Source: Actinomycetota bacterium (lineage in GTDB: Bacteria; Actinomycetota; Aquicultoria; Aquicultorales; Aquicultoraceae). Taken from it: 56,078 nt of DNA. The notes under the pieces were generated by a model, which searched no databases, was not told where the DNA came from, and was given only the letters and a program-made list of their open reading frames with translations. Both the position numbers and the translations under genes were made by a program. Location: contig JACUUO010000003.1 in the NCBI GenBank assembly GCA_014859275.1, forward strand, positions 1 through 56,078. The letters are read 5' to 3'. Positions within the stretch are counted from its first letter, which is position 1. Each line of letters starts with the position of its first letter. Of this stretch, positions 25,569 to 34,197 are shown in pieces.

Positions 25569-26635
25569 TGGATCAACAATTACTACTGCATGAGGTGCTT
25601 GAAGGCCGTCGCCTGACCGAGCAAGAGACAATCTTGCTTCTTAAAGAGGGGGATCTGCTAGCCATAGGCTCAGCTGCCGATATTGTGAGGGAGCGCCTAT
25701 TCGCGGATACGGTCACGTTTATAATCGACCGTAATATCAATTATACCAATATCTGCACGAGTAAGTGCCGCTTCTGTGCTTTTTATCGCGATAAAGACGA
25801 TTCTGAAGCCTACCTCTTAAGCAAGGAAGAGGTATTTAGCAAGATTGAAGAGACCCTTGCCCTTGGGGGCACGCAGATAATGATGCAAGGAGGTCTCCAT
25901 CCCGAATTAAAGATCGATTATTATGAGGATTTACTGAGAAGTATCAAGGAGCACTACCCGATCGTGATTCATTCATTCGGTGCCCCAGAGGTTGCTTATA
26001 TCGCTAGCATATCGGATATAAGCATTGACGAAGTCCTGAAGCGGCTAAAAGATGCGGGCCTGGATTCGCTTCCCGGGGCGGGTGCCGAGATTCTGGTCGA
26101 CCACTACCGAGAGGCTGTAAGTCCGAATAAAGTATCGGCAGATCGTTGGCTTGATGTTATGGAGAGAGCCCATTACCTGGGCATTGAGAGCACATCCACT
26201 ATGATGATGGGCGGCCCGGAAAGCGTGGAAGACCGGATCGAGCACATGAGCAAGATAAGGCGGTTGCAGGATAGAACCGGTGGATTTAGGGCTTTTATCG
26301 CATGGACCTACCAACCCGGGCATACCGAACTCGGCGGGGAGACGGTCTCATCAAGGGAGTATCTAAAAACCCTGGCGGTGGCTAGGCTATTCTTCGACAA
26401 TATTAAGCACATACAGGGTTCTTGGGTGACCCAGGGAAAAGATATTGGTCAACTCAGCCTTTCTTTCGGGGCTGATGACCTTGGAAGCATTATGATAGAG
26501 GAGAATGTAGTGCGTGCCACCGGCGTTACCTATAAGATGTCGAAAGATGAGATGGTAAGGCTAATAGAAGCAACTGGCAAGCGTGCCGCAAGACGAAACA
26601 CGACGTATGAGATTATTGAGAGGTTTGAGGTTTAA
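25568..26635 (+). CDS. mqnC: cyclic dehypoxanthinylfutalosine synthase (radical SAM)
   Basis: 355 residues. The start ATG 25568 overlaps the mqnA stop (TGATG) and has GGAGG just upstream; a TTG one codon earlier is also in frame. It cyclises dehypoxanthinylfutalosine by radical chemistry. CTSKCRFCAFY (about 60-70) carries the CxxxCxxC cluster; HSFGAPEVAYIA, SLPGAGAEILVD and TYQPGHTELGG are MqnC blocks. Coupled to the next gene through TAATG at 26633-26637. Confidence 0.92.
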   Translation: MDQQLLLHEVLEGRRLTEQETILLLKEGDLLAIGSAADIVRERLFADTVTFIIDRNINYTNICTSKCRFCAFYRDKDDSEAYLLSKEEVFSKIEETLALGGTQIMMQGGLHPELKIDYYEDLLRSIKEHYPIVIHSFGAPEVAYIASISDISIDEVLKRLKDAGLDSLPGAGAEILVDHYREAVSPNKVSADRWLDVMERAHYLGIESTSTMMMGGPESVEDRIEHMSKIRRLQDRTGGFRAFIAWTYQPGHTELGGETVSSREYLKTLAVARLFFDNIKHIQGSWVTQGKDIGQLSLSFGADDLGSIMIEENVVRATGVTYKMSKDEMVRLIEATGKRAARRNTTYEIIERFEV

Positions 26636-27462
26636 TGTCTGATAAAATACCGGCCGCTCAATATGCAATAATCGGTGGATCGAGCACGTTTTCAATAAAG
26701 TTTCCGGACGCGTTAGGTGAGTCGGATGTAGAGATTGTCGAAGGCGGTATGGTTTTCGATACCCCTTATGGCGAAAGCCCGCGTTTTAAGCTGTTTAAAC
26801 TTGGTGGTAGACCAGTTCTAACCTGTAAAATGCACGGATGGCGATCTGGAGTAAGCAGGGCTGATGCTTCAAGGCAGGTATTCTGGGTGTTCCGTGAGGC
26901 TGGGGTTAAAAGAATCCTCACCGAGGGGGGTGTCGGCGCGGTTAACCATCTCTTGAACCCACGCGATATCGTTATTCCAACTGATTATATCGACAACTCA
27001 ATGAGAAAAGATGCAAACCTGGGCTCCGACTACTTGTTAATTATGAGAAAGGCCATCTGTCCAGATTTACACGAAAGCCTATTGCAGGCAGCGAGAAAAA
27101 TTGCACCGGCTAGGGTTTTTGAGCGGGGGATTTACGCCAACACGGATGGTCATCATTTTGAAAGCCCAGCGGAGGTATCCGTCTTGAGGCAATGGGGTGC
27201 AGATATTGTCGGCCAGAGCATCTGTCCTGAGGTCTACCTTGCACGTGAAATCGGCGCGTGCTATGCGGGCGCATACCTGGTGGTAAACTATGCAGAAGGA
27301 ATAGTTGAAGATTGGAAGCACGATGAACTCTCTTCAATATTTTACGGTGAGTCGGAAATGGTCGGAAGGCTTCTGATCAGTGCGCTCCGCGGTGCTGGGG
27401 ATAATCCAACCTGCGAATGCGCCGGGTTAAGAAAACCAACGCTTCTAAAAGAGGAACTCTAA
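26635..27462 (+). CDS. purine-nucleoside/MTA phosphorylase-like protein in the mqn operon
   Basis: 275 residues, ATG 26635 overlapping the mqnC stop. It belongs to the PNP/MTAP superfamily: AIIGGS at the N-terminus, TEGGVGAVNHLLNPRDIVIPTDYID (about 97-120), TDGHHFESPAEV, and ICPEVYLAREIGACYAG. The usual MTAP base-binding NMT triplet reads GQS and the later ATDYD reads VVNYAEG, so substrate preference has probably changed. From its place I infer it removes hypoxanthine or adenine from (amino)futalosine, replacing the usual MqnB hydrolase, which is absent here. Ordinary MTA phosphorylase is the alternative. Confidence 0.75.
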   Translation: MSDKIPAAQYAIIGGSSTFSIKFPDALGESDVEIVEGGMVFDTPYGESPRFKLFKLGGRPVLTCKMHGWRSGVSRADASRQVFWVFREAGVKRILTEGGVGAVNHLLNPRDIVIPTDYIDNSMRKDANLGSDYLLIMRKAICPDLHESLLQAARKIAPARVFERGIYANTDGHHFESPAEVSVLRQWGADIVGQSICPEVYLAREIGACYAGAYLVVNYAEGIVEDWKHDELSSIFYGESEMVGRLLISALRGAGDNPTCECAGLRKPTLLKEEL

Positions 27463-28746
27463 GTGATCTACGCTGCCGATGCTGTTCTTCCGATCACAAG
27501 CCCGCCAATAAGAGAAGGAGCGGTTCTCACCAGAGAGGGACGCATTATCTCCGTTGGTGAGCGAGACACCTTAATTGCCAGAAATCCAAGTGAAGAGATC
27601 CGCGATTTCAAGGACGCGATTCTTATGCCTGGGCTGGTTAACCTCCACGGTCACGTCGAGTGCGCCTCATTTGGTTCTCTTGCCGAACCTACACCTTTTC
27701 TGCAATGGCTCGGGCGCATAATAAAAGCAGGCCGCAATATGAACAGGGATGATTGGCTGCGAGCAGCCCGCAAGGGCGTTAAGAGATACCTAGAAGCCGG
27801 GATAACGTGCACGGCCGATATAACGCGAACCGGTGTTGGTCTTCAGGCGATGGCAGAAGCGGGCATGCCTGCTCTTATCTATTTTGAGGTGGTTGGAGTT
27901 GATGACAGGGTCTTAATTGAAGCGGTTGTTGATTTATTGGAGAAGATAAAGAGCGGTGAAAGTATTGCCGAGGCCAGTGGCCTCAGGCTCGGGGTATCAC
28001 CGCATTCAATTTATACGCTCTCATCATCAGCGCTTAAAATGTGCTCTGAAATATCAAGCGAATATGAATTGCCCCTAAGCATTCATCTAGCTGAAACTCA
28101 AGCTGAGGTTGAGCTGGTACGGGATGGTTCTGGGCCTCTCGCATCCGCCATCCGCGGTAGGTTGAGGCTTGAGGTTATCAAGCAAGGGGGGTCGGGCAAG
28201 ACGCCAGCGGGTTTTCTGGACGGCTTCGATCTGATAAGAGACTCACTCATCACAGCGCACGGCGTGTGGCTAAGCGACGAAGATATCGCATTACTAAAAA
28301 ATAAGGGCGCATCGGTCGCTATCTGCCCCACATCAAATGAGTTGCTGGGGGTTGGCGAGGCCCCGATTAACAGGTTTATCGATCACGGGTTAGGGTTTGG
28401 TATTGGCACTGACAGCCTGGCTAGCAATCCAGAGCTTGATCTATTTCTAGAAGTAAGAAAGGCTCGGGCCTTGCTCGCAAAACAGATCGGATTGAAAACA
28501 AATTTGCTCCCCTTGCCCTCAAAAAAGCTAGTAGAGATGATTACAGTCGATGCCGCCAGTATGCTTGGACTTAACGACCAACTTGGAAGCATCGAATCTA
28601 GCAAAAGGGCCGATCTTATCGCTATAGATTACGATGGTACAGGTTCATCTGTTGATCTATACAATTACCTGGTGGAAAGTGCTTCAAAATTATCGATTAG
28701 CCACACCATCCTAGGCGGCGATATAGTCTACAGTCGCCACAAATAA
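27463..28746 (+). CDS. amidohydrolase, likely aminodeoxyfutalosine deaminase
   Basis: 427 residues, GTG 27463 right after the phosphorylase stop. Metal-dependent amidohydrolase of the TrzN/MtaD group: NLHGHVE (first metal His pair), SIHLAET, TAHGVWL and GTDSLASN give the full metal and catalytic set. Position as last gene of the futalosine operon suggests it deaminates 6-amino-6-deoxyfutalosine to futalosine. Adenosine/SAH/MTA deamination is a family alternative. With the phosphorylase, it would cover the middle of the pathway. Confidence 0.8.
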   Translation: MIYAADAVLPITSPPIREGAVLTREGRIISVGERDTLIARNPSEEIRDFKDAILMPGLVNLHGHVECASFGSLAEPTPFLQWLGRIIKAGRNMNRDDWLRAARKGVKRYLEAGITCTADITRTGVGLQAMAEAGMPALIYFEVVGVDDRVLIEAVVDLLEKIKSGESIAEASGLRLGVSPHSIYTLSSSALKMCSEISSEYELPLSIHLAETQAEVELVRDGSGPLASAIRGRLRLEVIKQGGSGKTPAGFLDGFDLIRDSLITAHGVWLSDEDIALLKNKGASVAICPTSNELLGVGEAPINRFIDHGLGFGIGTDSLASNPELDLFLEVRKARALLAKQIGLKTNLLPLPSKKLVEMITVDAASMLGLNDQLGSIESSKRADLIAIDYDGTGSSVDLYNYLVESASKLSISHTILGGDIVYSRHK

Positions 28747-28886
28747 CCTAGCTAGGCGATTTCTTTTTCCTAACGGCAGTCACCCACAAATCGGGCTCTT
28801 CTTTACATGTTTTCTGAGTCTTCGTTTCGGGTAGAAAAACCGCGTAACCTGGGTTTTTAAAAGCAGAGGGGGAGGTAGCTGAGGAA

Positions 28887-29558
28887 ATGACGAGTGAAGG
28901 TATTGTAAATGATGTTGAGCGATCGCTGGCTTCAGATACACGTATCGATCACACTATGATCAGGGTGAGTGCCGGTGATACTGATGTTATAGTTCTTGAT
29001 GGTCAGGTTGATACCTATAATGAAAAAATCTTAGCCGAGGAGATTGCGGGTAGGGTGAGAGGCGTAAAGGACGTCGTTAACAACGTCAGCGTAGTTCCGC
29101 CAATTGCAAAAAGCGATGAGGAGATAACTGAGGATGTAAGGAAAAATCTAGAATTGGACGCCTGGGTTGATGATACCAGGGTAAGCGTAGAGACGATAGA
29201 CGGCGTTGTATTTTTGAGAGGTACCGCAAACTCAAGAGTGGAGAAGCAAGAGGCTGAAAATGATGCGCGCTGGGTTGCTGGGGTGATCGATGTTGTGAAC
29301 CACCTCGTAGTGAAACCGGAGATGAAGATTGCTGATGCTGAGGTAGCCCGTGATGTCAGGGCTGCCTTGCTCAAAAATACAAGACTTGATTTAACCGAGG
29401 TGAATGTCGATGTAACGGACGGTGTCGTCACGCTGACGGGTGAGGTTCCGAATTTTACCCAGAAGCGAATTGCCGAGTACGTGGCGTTCTCGGTTCCCGG
29501 TGTGGTCGATGTGGTAAACGAGCTTTATGTTCATGGCGCACGGAGACCTGCTGCTTAA
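28887..29558 (+). CDS. triple BON-domain protein
   Basis: 223 residues, ATG 28887 with GGGGGAGG upstream. Three BON repeats are readable at about 5-70, 78-140 and 150-215, each ending in a GVxDVVNxLxV strand. There is no signal peptide or lipobox, unlike OsmY-type relatives, so it appears cytoplasmic. BON domains bind phospholipids or act in envelope and osmotic stress. Function here is inferred only. Confidence 0.85.
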   Translation: MTSEGIVNDVERSLASDTRIDHTMIRVSAGDTDVIVLDGQVDTYNEKILAEEIAGRVRGVKDVVNNVSVVPPIAKSDEEITEDVRKNLELDAWVDDTRVSVETIDGVVFLRGTANSRVEKQEAENDARWVAGVIDVVNHLVVKPEMKIADAEVARDVRAALLKNTRLDLTEVNVDVTDGVVTLTGEVPNFTQKRIAEYVAFSVPGVVDVVNELYVHGARRPAA

Positions 29559-29603
29559 GAGTATTTTAGCCACCGGGCTATCAATAAAATTTAGGAGGTT
29601 AGG

Positions 29604-29846
29604 ATGCCGAAGACCGTAAAGGTATATACCACGCCAGCATGTGCGTATTGCTCGTTGCTCAAGAGGTTTCTTGCAGAAACTAATGTAGAGTACGAGGAGA
29701 TTGATTTAGCAGCCGACCCAGGTAGAGTAAATGAGCTTGTGGAGGTGTCTGGCCAGTTAGGGGTACCGGTGACTGTTATTGATGGACAGGAGGTTATTAT
29801 CGGTTATGACCGGGGATGCTTACAAGCGGCCCTGGCAAAGAAGTAG
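29604..29846 (+). CDS. glutaredoxin-like thiol protein
   Basis: 80 residues, ATG 29604 with TTAGGAGG upstream. The redox motif is CAYC at 13-16 in YTTPACAYC, and GQLGVPVTVIDG is the cis-proline loop. It resembles NrdH/Grx-type small thioltransferases. The thioredoxin-reductase-like flavoprotein starts 14 bp after its stop, so the two probably form an electron-transfer pair. Confidence 0.9.
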   Translation: MPKTVKVYTTPACAYCSLLKRFLAETNVEYEEIDLAADPGRVNELVEVSGQLGVPVTVIDGQEVIIGYDRGCLQAALAKK

Positions 29847-29860
29847 TCTGGAGGGTTATA

Positions 29861-30772
29861 TTGCGGGATTTGGTGATTATCGGTGCTGGGCCGGCGGGGA
29901 TGACTGCCGCAGTCTATGCAGCAAGAAAGAAGATCGATCCAGTCCTATTTACAAATACTATAGGCGGTCTTGCAGCCTGGAGCGTGGGCATTGAGAACTA
30001 CATGGGCTACAGCCTCATCTCGGGGCCAGAGCTTATGTCCAAGTTTGAGGACCAGGTGAGAGAGTTTAGTATCCCCATAGAGTTAAAATCGGTGGAGAAG
30101 GTAACGAGGGAAGACCGGGTATTTACCGTACATATTGAAGGCGGGGAGCAAGTTCAGGCGAAGAGCGTGATAATGGCCACCGGTAGGTCGCCCCGCCGGC
30201 TAGAAGTTCCCGGCGAGAAAGAGTTTGTTGGGAGAGGAGTGACCTATTGTGCCACCTGCGATGCTCCGCTCTTTGCAAAGATGGATGTTGCGGTTATAGG
30301 TGGCGGCAACGCGGCGCTCGGCACTATCGAGCAGCTTCTTAAGATCGCGAGCAAGGTATATTCGGTATCGATAGTCGGCTGGAGTGCCGACCCTATTCTC
30401 CAGGAGCGCGTGCAACACGCCGAGAATGTCGAAATTTATAAAGGCTATGATATAGTTTCGATTGAGGGCCAGGTTTTTGTTGAGAGGCTTAGAATAAGGT
30501 CTAAAAAGACCGAAGAGGAAATCGAGCTGCCCGTAAGAGGGGTGTTTATAGAGATAGGCTCAGAGCCTAATTCCGGAATTGTCGCCGATCTTGTTGAGCT
30601 TAACGACCGGCAGGAGATAAAAGTCGATTGTGGTGACCGTACTAGCATTGAGGGCCTCTTTGCCGCAGGCGATGTAACGGACATTCCTGGAAAGCAGATC
30701 ATAGTGGCGGCGGGTGAGGGTGCTAAGGCGGCATTATCCGCCTATGATTACCTAATTAGGCTTTCTGATTGA
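29861..30772 (+). CDS. thioredoxin-reductase-like flavoprotein
   Basis: 303 residues. I start at TTG 29861, six nt after CTGGAGGG; the upstream extension overlaps the glutaredoxin gene. FAD-binding GAGPAG at 8-13, redox-active CATC at 130-133, and NAD(P)-binding GGGNAALG at about 145-152 are in the order of TrxB (about 310 residues). It should reduce the adjacent glutaredoxin-like protein. The Ala in GGGNAA and the absence of the usual HRR(D/E) leave the NADPH preference open. Confidence 0.88.
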   Translation: MRDLVIIGAGPAGMTAAVYAARKKIDPVLFTNTIGGLAAWSVGIENYMGYSLISGPELMSKFEDQVREFSIPIELKSVEKVTREDRVFTVHIEGGEQVQAKSVIMATGRSPRRLEVPGEKEFVGRGVTYCATCDAPLFAKMDVAVIGGGNAALGTIEQLLKIASKVYSVSIVGWSADPILQERVQHAENVEIYKGYDIVSIEGQVFVERLRIRSKKTEEEIELPVRGVFIEIGSEPNSGIVADLVELNDRQEIKVDCGDRTSIEGLFAAGDVTDIPGKQIIVAAGEGAKAALSAYDYLIRLSD

Positions 30773-30812
30773 TATATCGTTCGTTATACTCAAAGGCTAC
30801 TTCAAAGGTAAA

Positions 30813-30938
30813 CTATCTGGTATAAACGAGCACAAAGATGTAGAAGATAAGTGTAAGTGTTGTAGCTATGATTAAGCTCTTCCAGACGATCGGATCTTCG
30901 TTCCTAACAAAGTTCCTGAATCCTTCTAAAATGCGCAT
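30813..30938 (-). CDS. 41-residue single-helix membrane protein
   Basis: MRILEGFRNFVRNEDPIVW followed by a single membrane helix (about 20-39) and a basic YTR end. ATG 30938 has AAGGA eight nt upstream, and stops at TAG 30813. The amphipathic basic N-terminus and one helix suggest a small membrane-anchored peptide. It is antisense to its neighbours and may extend by three residues to an earlier ATG. No family recognised. Confidence 0.55.
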   Translation of the reverse strand: MRILEGFRNFVRNEDPIVWKSLIIATTLTLIFYIFVLVYTR

Positions 30939-31182
30939 TTCGCCCATCCTTATAAGAGAACTGTTGTAGCTTGCCTTAACCGCACGCAGTTAAAATCCCT
31001 GACACTAATCTATAATTTATACTAATGTGTCGCACAATTCTACCCTGAAATTAGCAACCAATTGTAGTTAATGCTTCTGCGTTATCAGTTAACTACAATG
31101 GCTAGCGGTTTACGCTGGTAATGGAATATAATGCATTTATGGCATTTATAGGAAAAAGTAGGGAAATGAGGGTGAGGATGCT

Positions 31183-31461
31183 TTGGCTGATTATTATAAG
31201 ATTCTAGAAGTTGATCCCCAGGCCTCAAGGGAGGTAATAGAGAAAGCATACAGGGCGCTCTCACTCAAGTACCATCCTGATAAAAGCCTACCCGATATGA
31301 AAGAGGCTACAGCACGAAGGTGGATGCAGATACACAGGGCATATGAGGTTCTCTCAGATGAGAGCAGGCGAGCAGCCTATAATGCTTCCAGGAAGCAGGA
31401 GATGCTTGATGTATTTTTAAGTGATGGTCTGCTGGGTCTTTTAAGAAGATACCTGAGGTAG
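31183..31461 (+). CDS. J-domain protein
   Basis: 92 residues, TTG 31183 with GAGGATG upstream. MADYYKILEVDPQASREVIEKAY with the HPD tripeptide in LKYHPDK and RAYEVLSDESRRAAYN makes a complete J domain (about 2-68), which stimulates the ATPase of DnaK-type chaperones. The G/F and zinc domains of DnaJ are absent; a short hydrophobic tail follows. The HAD gene begins about 40 bp downstream. Confidence 0.88.
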   Translation: MADYYKILEVDPQASREVIEKAYRALSLKYHPDKSLPDMKEATARRWMQIHRAYEVLSDESRRAAYNASRKQEMLDVFLSDGLLGLLRRYLR

Positions 31462-31500
31462 GTGGGTCGGGATCTCGGCTGTGGAAAAAGGAGAGCTGTT

Positions 31501-32343
31501 TTGGGATATAAATTAGTTGCGCTTGATCTTGATGGAACTTTACTCTCTGAGGATAAGGCTATAGCCGATAGCACATCCAAGCTAATAAAAGAGGCGCGCA
31601 ATAGTGGGGTGAAGTTTACGATCGCCACCGGCAGGATGTCCAGTGGAGCAATAAGGTATGCTAAGCAGCTCGGGATAGATATACCGATCATAACGTATAA
31701 CGGGGCGGTGATAAGAAACTTAGCCTCTGGTTACACCTATCGTGAATACAAAGTCCCAGCAGAGGGGGCTATGGATGCGATAGATATGCTAAAAGGTGAG
31801 CCTGCCTTAAGGTTCGTCTTTTTAGGTGATGATGTTTACACCGATACCCCTCATGAGTGGACGGATGGTTATGCTGAGTTGCTTGAGGTGAAGATGAACT
31901 TCGTAGACGACGTTCGAGATCTTCTAGCGCAAGACCCGACCATGCTTGTCTTTATGGTCCCCACATTGAGGGCGGTCGAACTCGCAGGGGTGCTAAAGGC
32001 CAAGCTCAACTCCCAGGTTAGAATAACAAATTCAACGGATTGGTTTTTAGATATACTTCATCCTAAAGCATCAAAGGGCTTGGCATTGAGACAATTAGCT
32101 GAGAGCCTCGGTGTTGCCAGGGAGGAGATAATAGCGATAGGGGATAATCTCAACGACCTTGAGATGGTAGAGTACGCTGGCATTGGCGTTGCTGTTGCCA
32201 ATGCTACCGATGATCTAAAGGCTGCAGCAGACTATGTTACTGATCTGCCGCTAAGTGAAGGAGTAGGAGAAGTTATCATGAAGTATGTGCTCTCTGAGCC
32301 GGATCTCAACGACTCTCTCTTTGCACCTAATATAAGCCCCTAG
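31501..32343 (+). CDS. Cof-type HAD phosphatase
   Basis: 280 residues from TTG 31501, chosen for the AAAGGAG eight nt upstream; the frame opens at 31462. HAD motif I is VALDLDGTLL (about 6-15), motif II TIATGR, motif III the Lys in HPKASKG, and motif IV IAIGDNLNDLEM. The C2-type cap between motifs II and III (about 85-185) identifies the Cof/IIB group of sugar-phosphate or FMN phosphatases. Substrate unknown. Confidence 0.9.
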   Translation: MGYKLVALDLDGTLLSEDKAIADSTSKLIKEARNSGVKFTIATGRMSSGAIRYAKQLGIDIPIITYNGAVIRNLASGYTYREYKVPAEGAMDAIDMLKGEPALRFVFLGDDVYTDTPHEWTDGYAELLEVKMNFVDDVRDLLAQDPTMLVFMVPTLRAVELAGVLKAKLNSQVRITNSTDWFLDILHPKASKGLALRQLAESLGVAREEIIAIGDNLNDLEMVEYAGIGVAVANATDDLKAAADYVTDLPLSEGVGEVIMKYVLSEPDLNDSLFAPNISP

Positions 32344-32433
32344 CAGTGGATCTAGTATTTTTGTGGATTAGCTCGTGGACCAGTCGAGTGCACAGTCTCC
32401 TAGTACCCGCTAGTTTCACTACCTGCGTTGTTA

Positions 32434-33825
32434 CTATGCGGCCATACGCCTTTCTTGATGAATTAATTCATCAAGATCAATAAAGGCATTTCCTACACCC
32501 TCAGACATAGTTAGCTCGCAATGAATCGCTTGTGCAAGTTCGGAGATTTTTATCCTTGATTGCATGGCTATAACGCCCTCATGAATCATCTCATCAGCGT
32601 GGTGACCAATTACATGGAAGCCGATTATTTCCCCGGTATCAAAATCGGCAATTGCCTTTACAAAGCCGAGGCGCTCTCCATCAGTGAAAGCCCTTCCAAG
32701 ACCAGAGAAGGTAAATTTCTCGATCCTGTAATTTATACCTTTTTCTCTTGCCTCATCTTCAGTTATGCCGACGCTTGCAATCTCAGGATAGCTCCAGGTA
32801 ACCCTTGGGATGACTCTAAAACTAACCTCTACTTTATTGGCGCTTAGCGCATTTAGAGCTACAAGATCTCCTTCATATGCAGCCGCTTGAGCTAGCTGGA
32901 ATCCAGGGATAACATCTCCCGCAGCATAGATGTTTTCTATGCTTGTTTGCAGGTGCTTGTTTACTTTAATGCCCTTCTTGCCGGTTTCTACACCGATATT
33001 TTCAAGATTAAGATTATCCGTTAGCGGGCGCCTGCCGGTAGCAATTAGTATCTCTCTTGCACCTACAATAATCTCGCCCTCCGGGTTCTCAAAGGAAAGT
33101 GCCTTTACGCCGTTATCTAAGAAAGCCCTCTTTATCCTGGCATCTGTGTAAATAGTAACGCCCCTGCTATTCATATAATTATGAAGGGCGTGGCTTATAT
33201 CGGCATCCTCTTTCGAAGCGATTCTTGGCGCCAACTCTACAATAGTAACTTGAGAACCGAACGATTCGTAGACGGTGCCGAATTCAAGCCCGACAGCTGA
33301 GCCGCCAACTATAATAATGGATTCGGGTAGGCCCCTAAGATTGATCGCCTCATTACTGGTTATATATCCTACCTCATCTAAGCCTTCAATAGGCGGCACA
33401 AAAGGGGTAGACCCGGTTGCGATAACCGCCTTATCAAAGGAGATTATCCTGCCATCAACATCGATTTCATTTGCTGATTTAAAGCTAGCTGTGCCATCAA
33501 TGATATCGATAGCCTGGGCCTTAAAGTATTCCCTCATTCTCGGTCCGGTTATTTGAGAGACTATCCAATCCTTTCGATCGATAATCTTTGAAAAATCAAA
33601 GCCTATACCATCGGTTGACAGGCCAAACTCAGCTGCCTTTTTAAGTGTGCGAAAAGCTGCTGCTGACGCTAGCAAAGCCTTGCTAGGTATGCAACCGGTG
33701 TTAGGTCATGTGCCGCCAAGCTTTGACTTTTCAACCATCCCAACTTTAGCTCCGAGGGAGGCTGCTCTTACCGCAGCACCCGACCCCGCACTCCCAGACC
33801 CAATGACTAAAAGATCGTAGTCCAT
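32434..33825 (-). CDS. selenocysteine-containing MerA/lipoamide-dehydrogenase-like flavoprotein
   Basis: 463 residues if TGA at 33708-33706 is read as selenocysteine. ATG 33825 has GGAG seven nt upstream. Order: FAD site GSGSAGSGAA (about 9-18), redox motif GGT-U40-PNTG-C45-IPSK, NAD site GGSAVGLEFG, AAGD, and a dimerisation domain. The family motif is GGTC(V/L)NxGCxPSK, so TGA stands exactly at the first disulfide cysteine. A SECIS-like hairpin follows. The C-terminus reads LTMSEG, like MerA (LTMVEG), and lacks the lipoamide-dehydrogenase HPT. A start at TTG 33675 would lose FAD site and disulfide. A premature stop in a pseudogene is the alternative, but the rest is intact. Confidence 0.85.
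33669..33686 (-). promoter_or_regulatory. SECIS-like hairpin of the flavoprotein
   Basis: In the mRNA, CUAGCAA and UUGCUAG form seven perfect pairs around a GGCU loop that begins 26 nt after the UGA. Bacterial SECIS elements need a stem-loop with G among the first two loop bases about 16-37 nt after UGA, which is met here. Confidence 0.75.
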
Positions 33826-34028
33826 ATCAATACTCCTTGACTCGTTGATAGGTATTAGTACATGAGAGCTAGTGTGCCTCTATACTACTTTAAGAGCACA
33901 GACAACACATCTCGCCATCCTGCGCGCACCTCCTGTGGATTCTTGATAAAATAGCTATCAGCTATCAGATAGACAATAATTCAATCTATTTTCTACCCTG
34001 AGAATTTGCTATTTTCATCCTCTGATGG

Positions 34029-34103
34029 TGCCACTTCTAGTGGCATGGATGTCTACTTTCTAATTTCTAATCTCTAGTACAGCGTCACTTGTGACGCTGT
34101 ACT
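34029..34103. repeat. two intergenic palindromes
   Basis: TGCCACT-TCT-AGTGGCA at 34029-34045 and AGTACAGCGTCAC-TT-GTGACGCTGTACT at 34076-34103, the second with 13 perfect pairs. The half AGTACAGCGTCAC recurs at about 52979-52991. The rest of 33826-34197 holds no gene. Confidence 0.75.
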
Positions 34104-34197
34104 TACCCCTCTTGTTTAAAGCTAAACGCATCACGGAAAAGATTGGGTAATCCGGTAGTACATTGTCGTAAGCGAGGTTAAGGGGAATTGTCCTATC

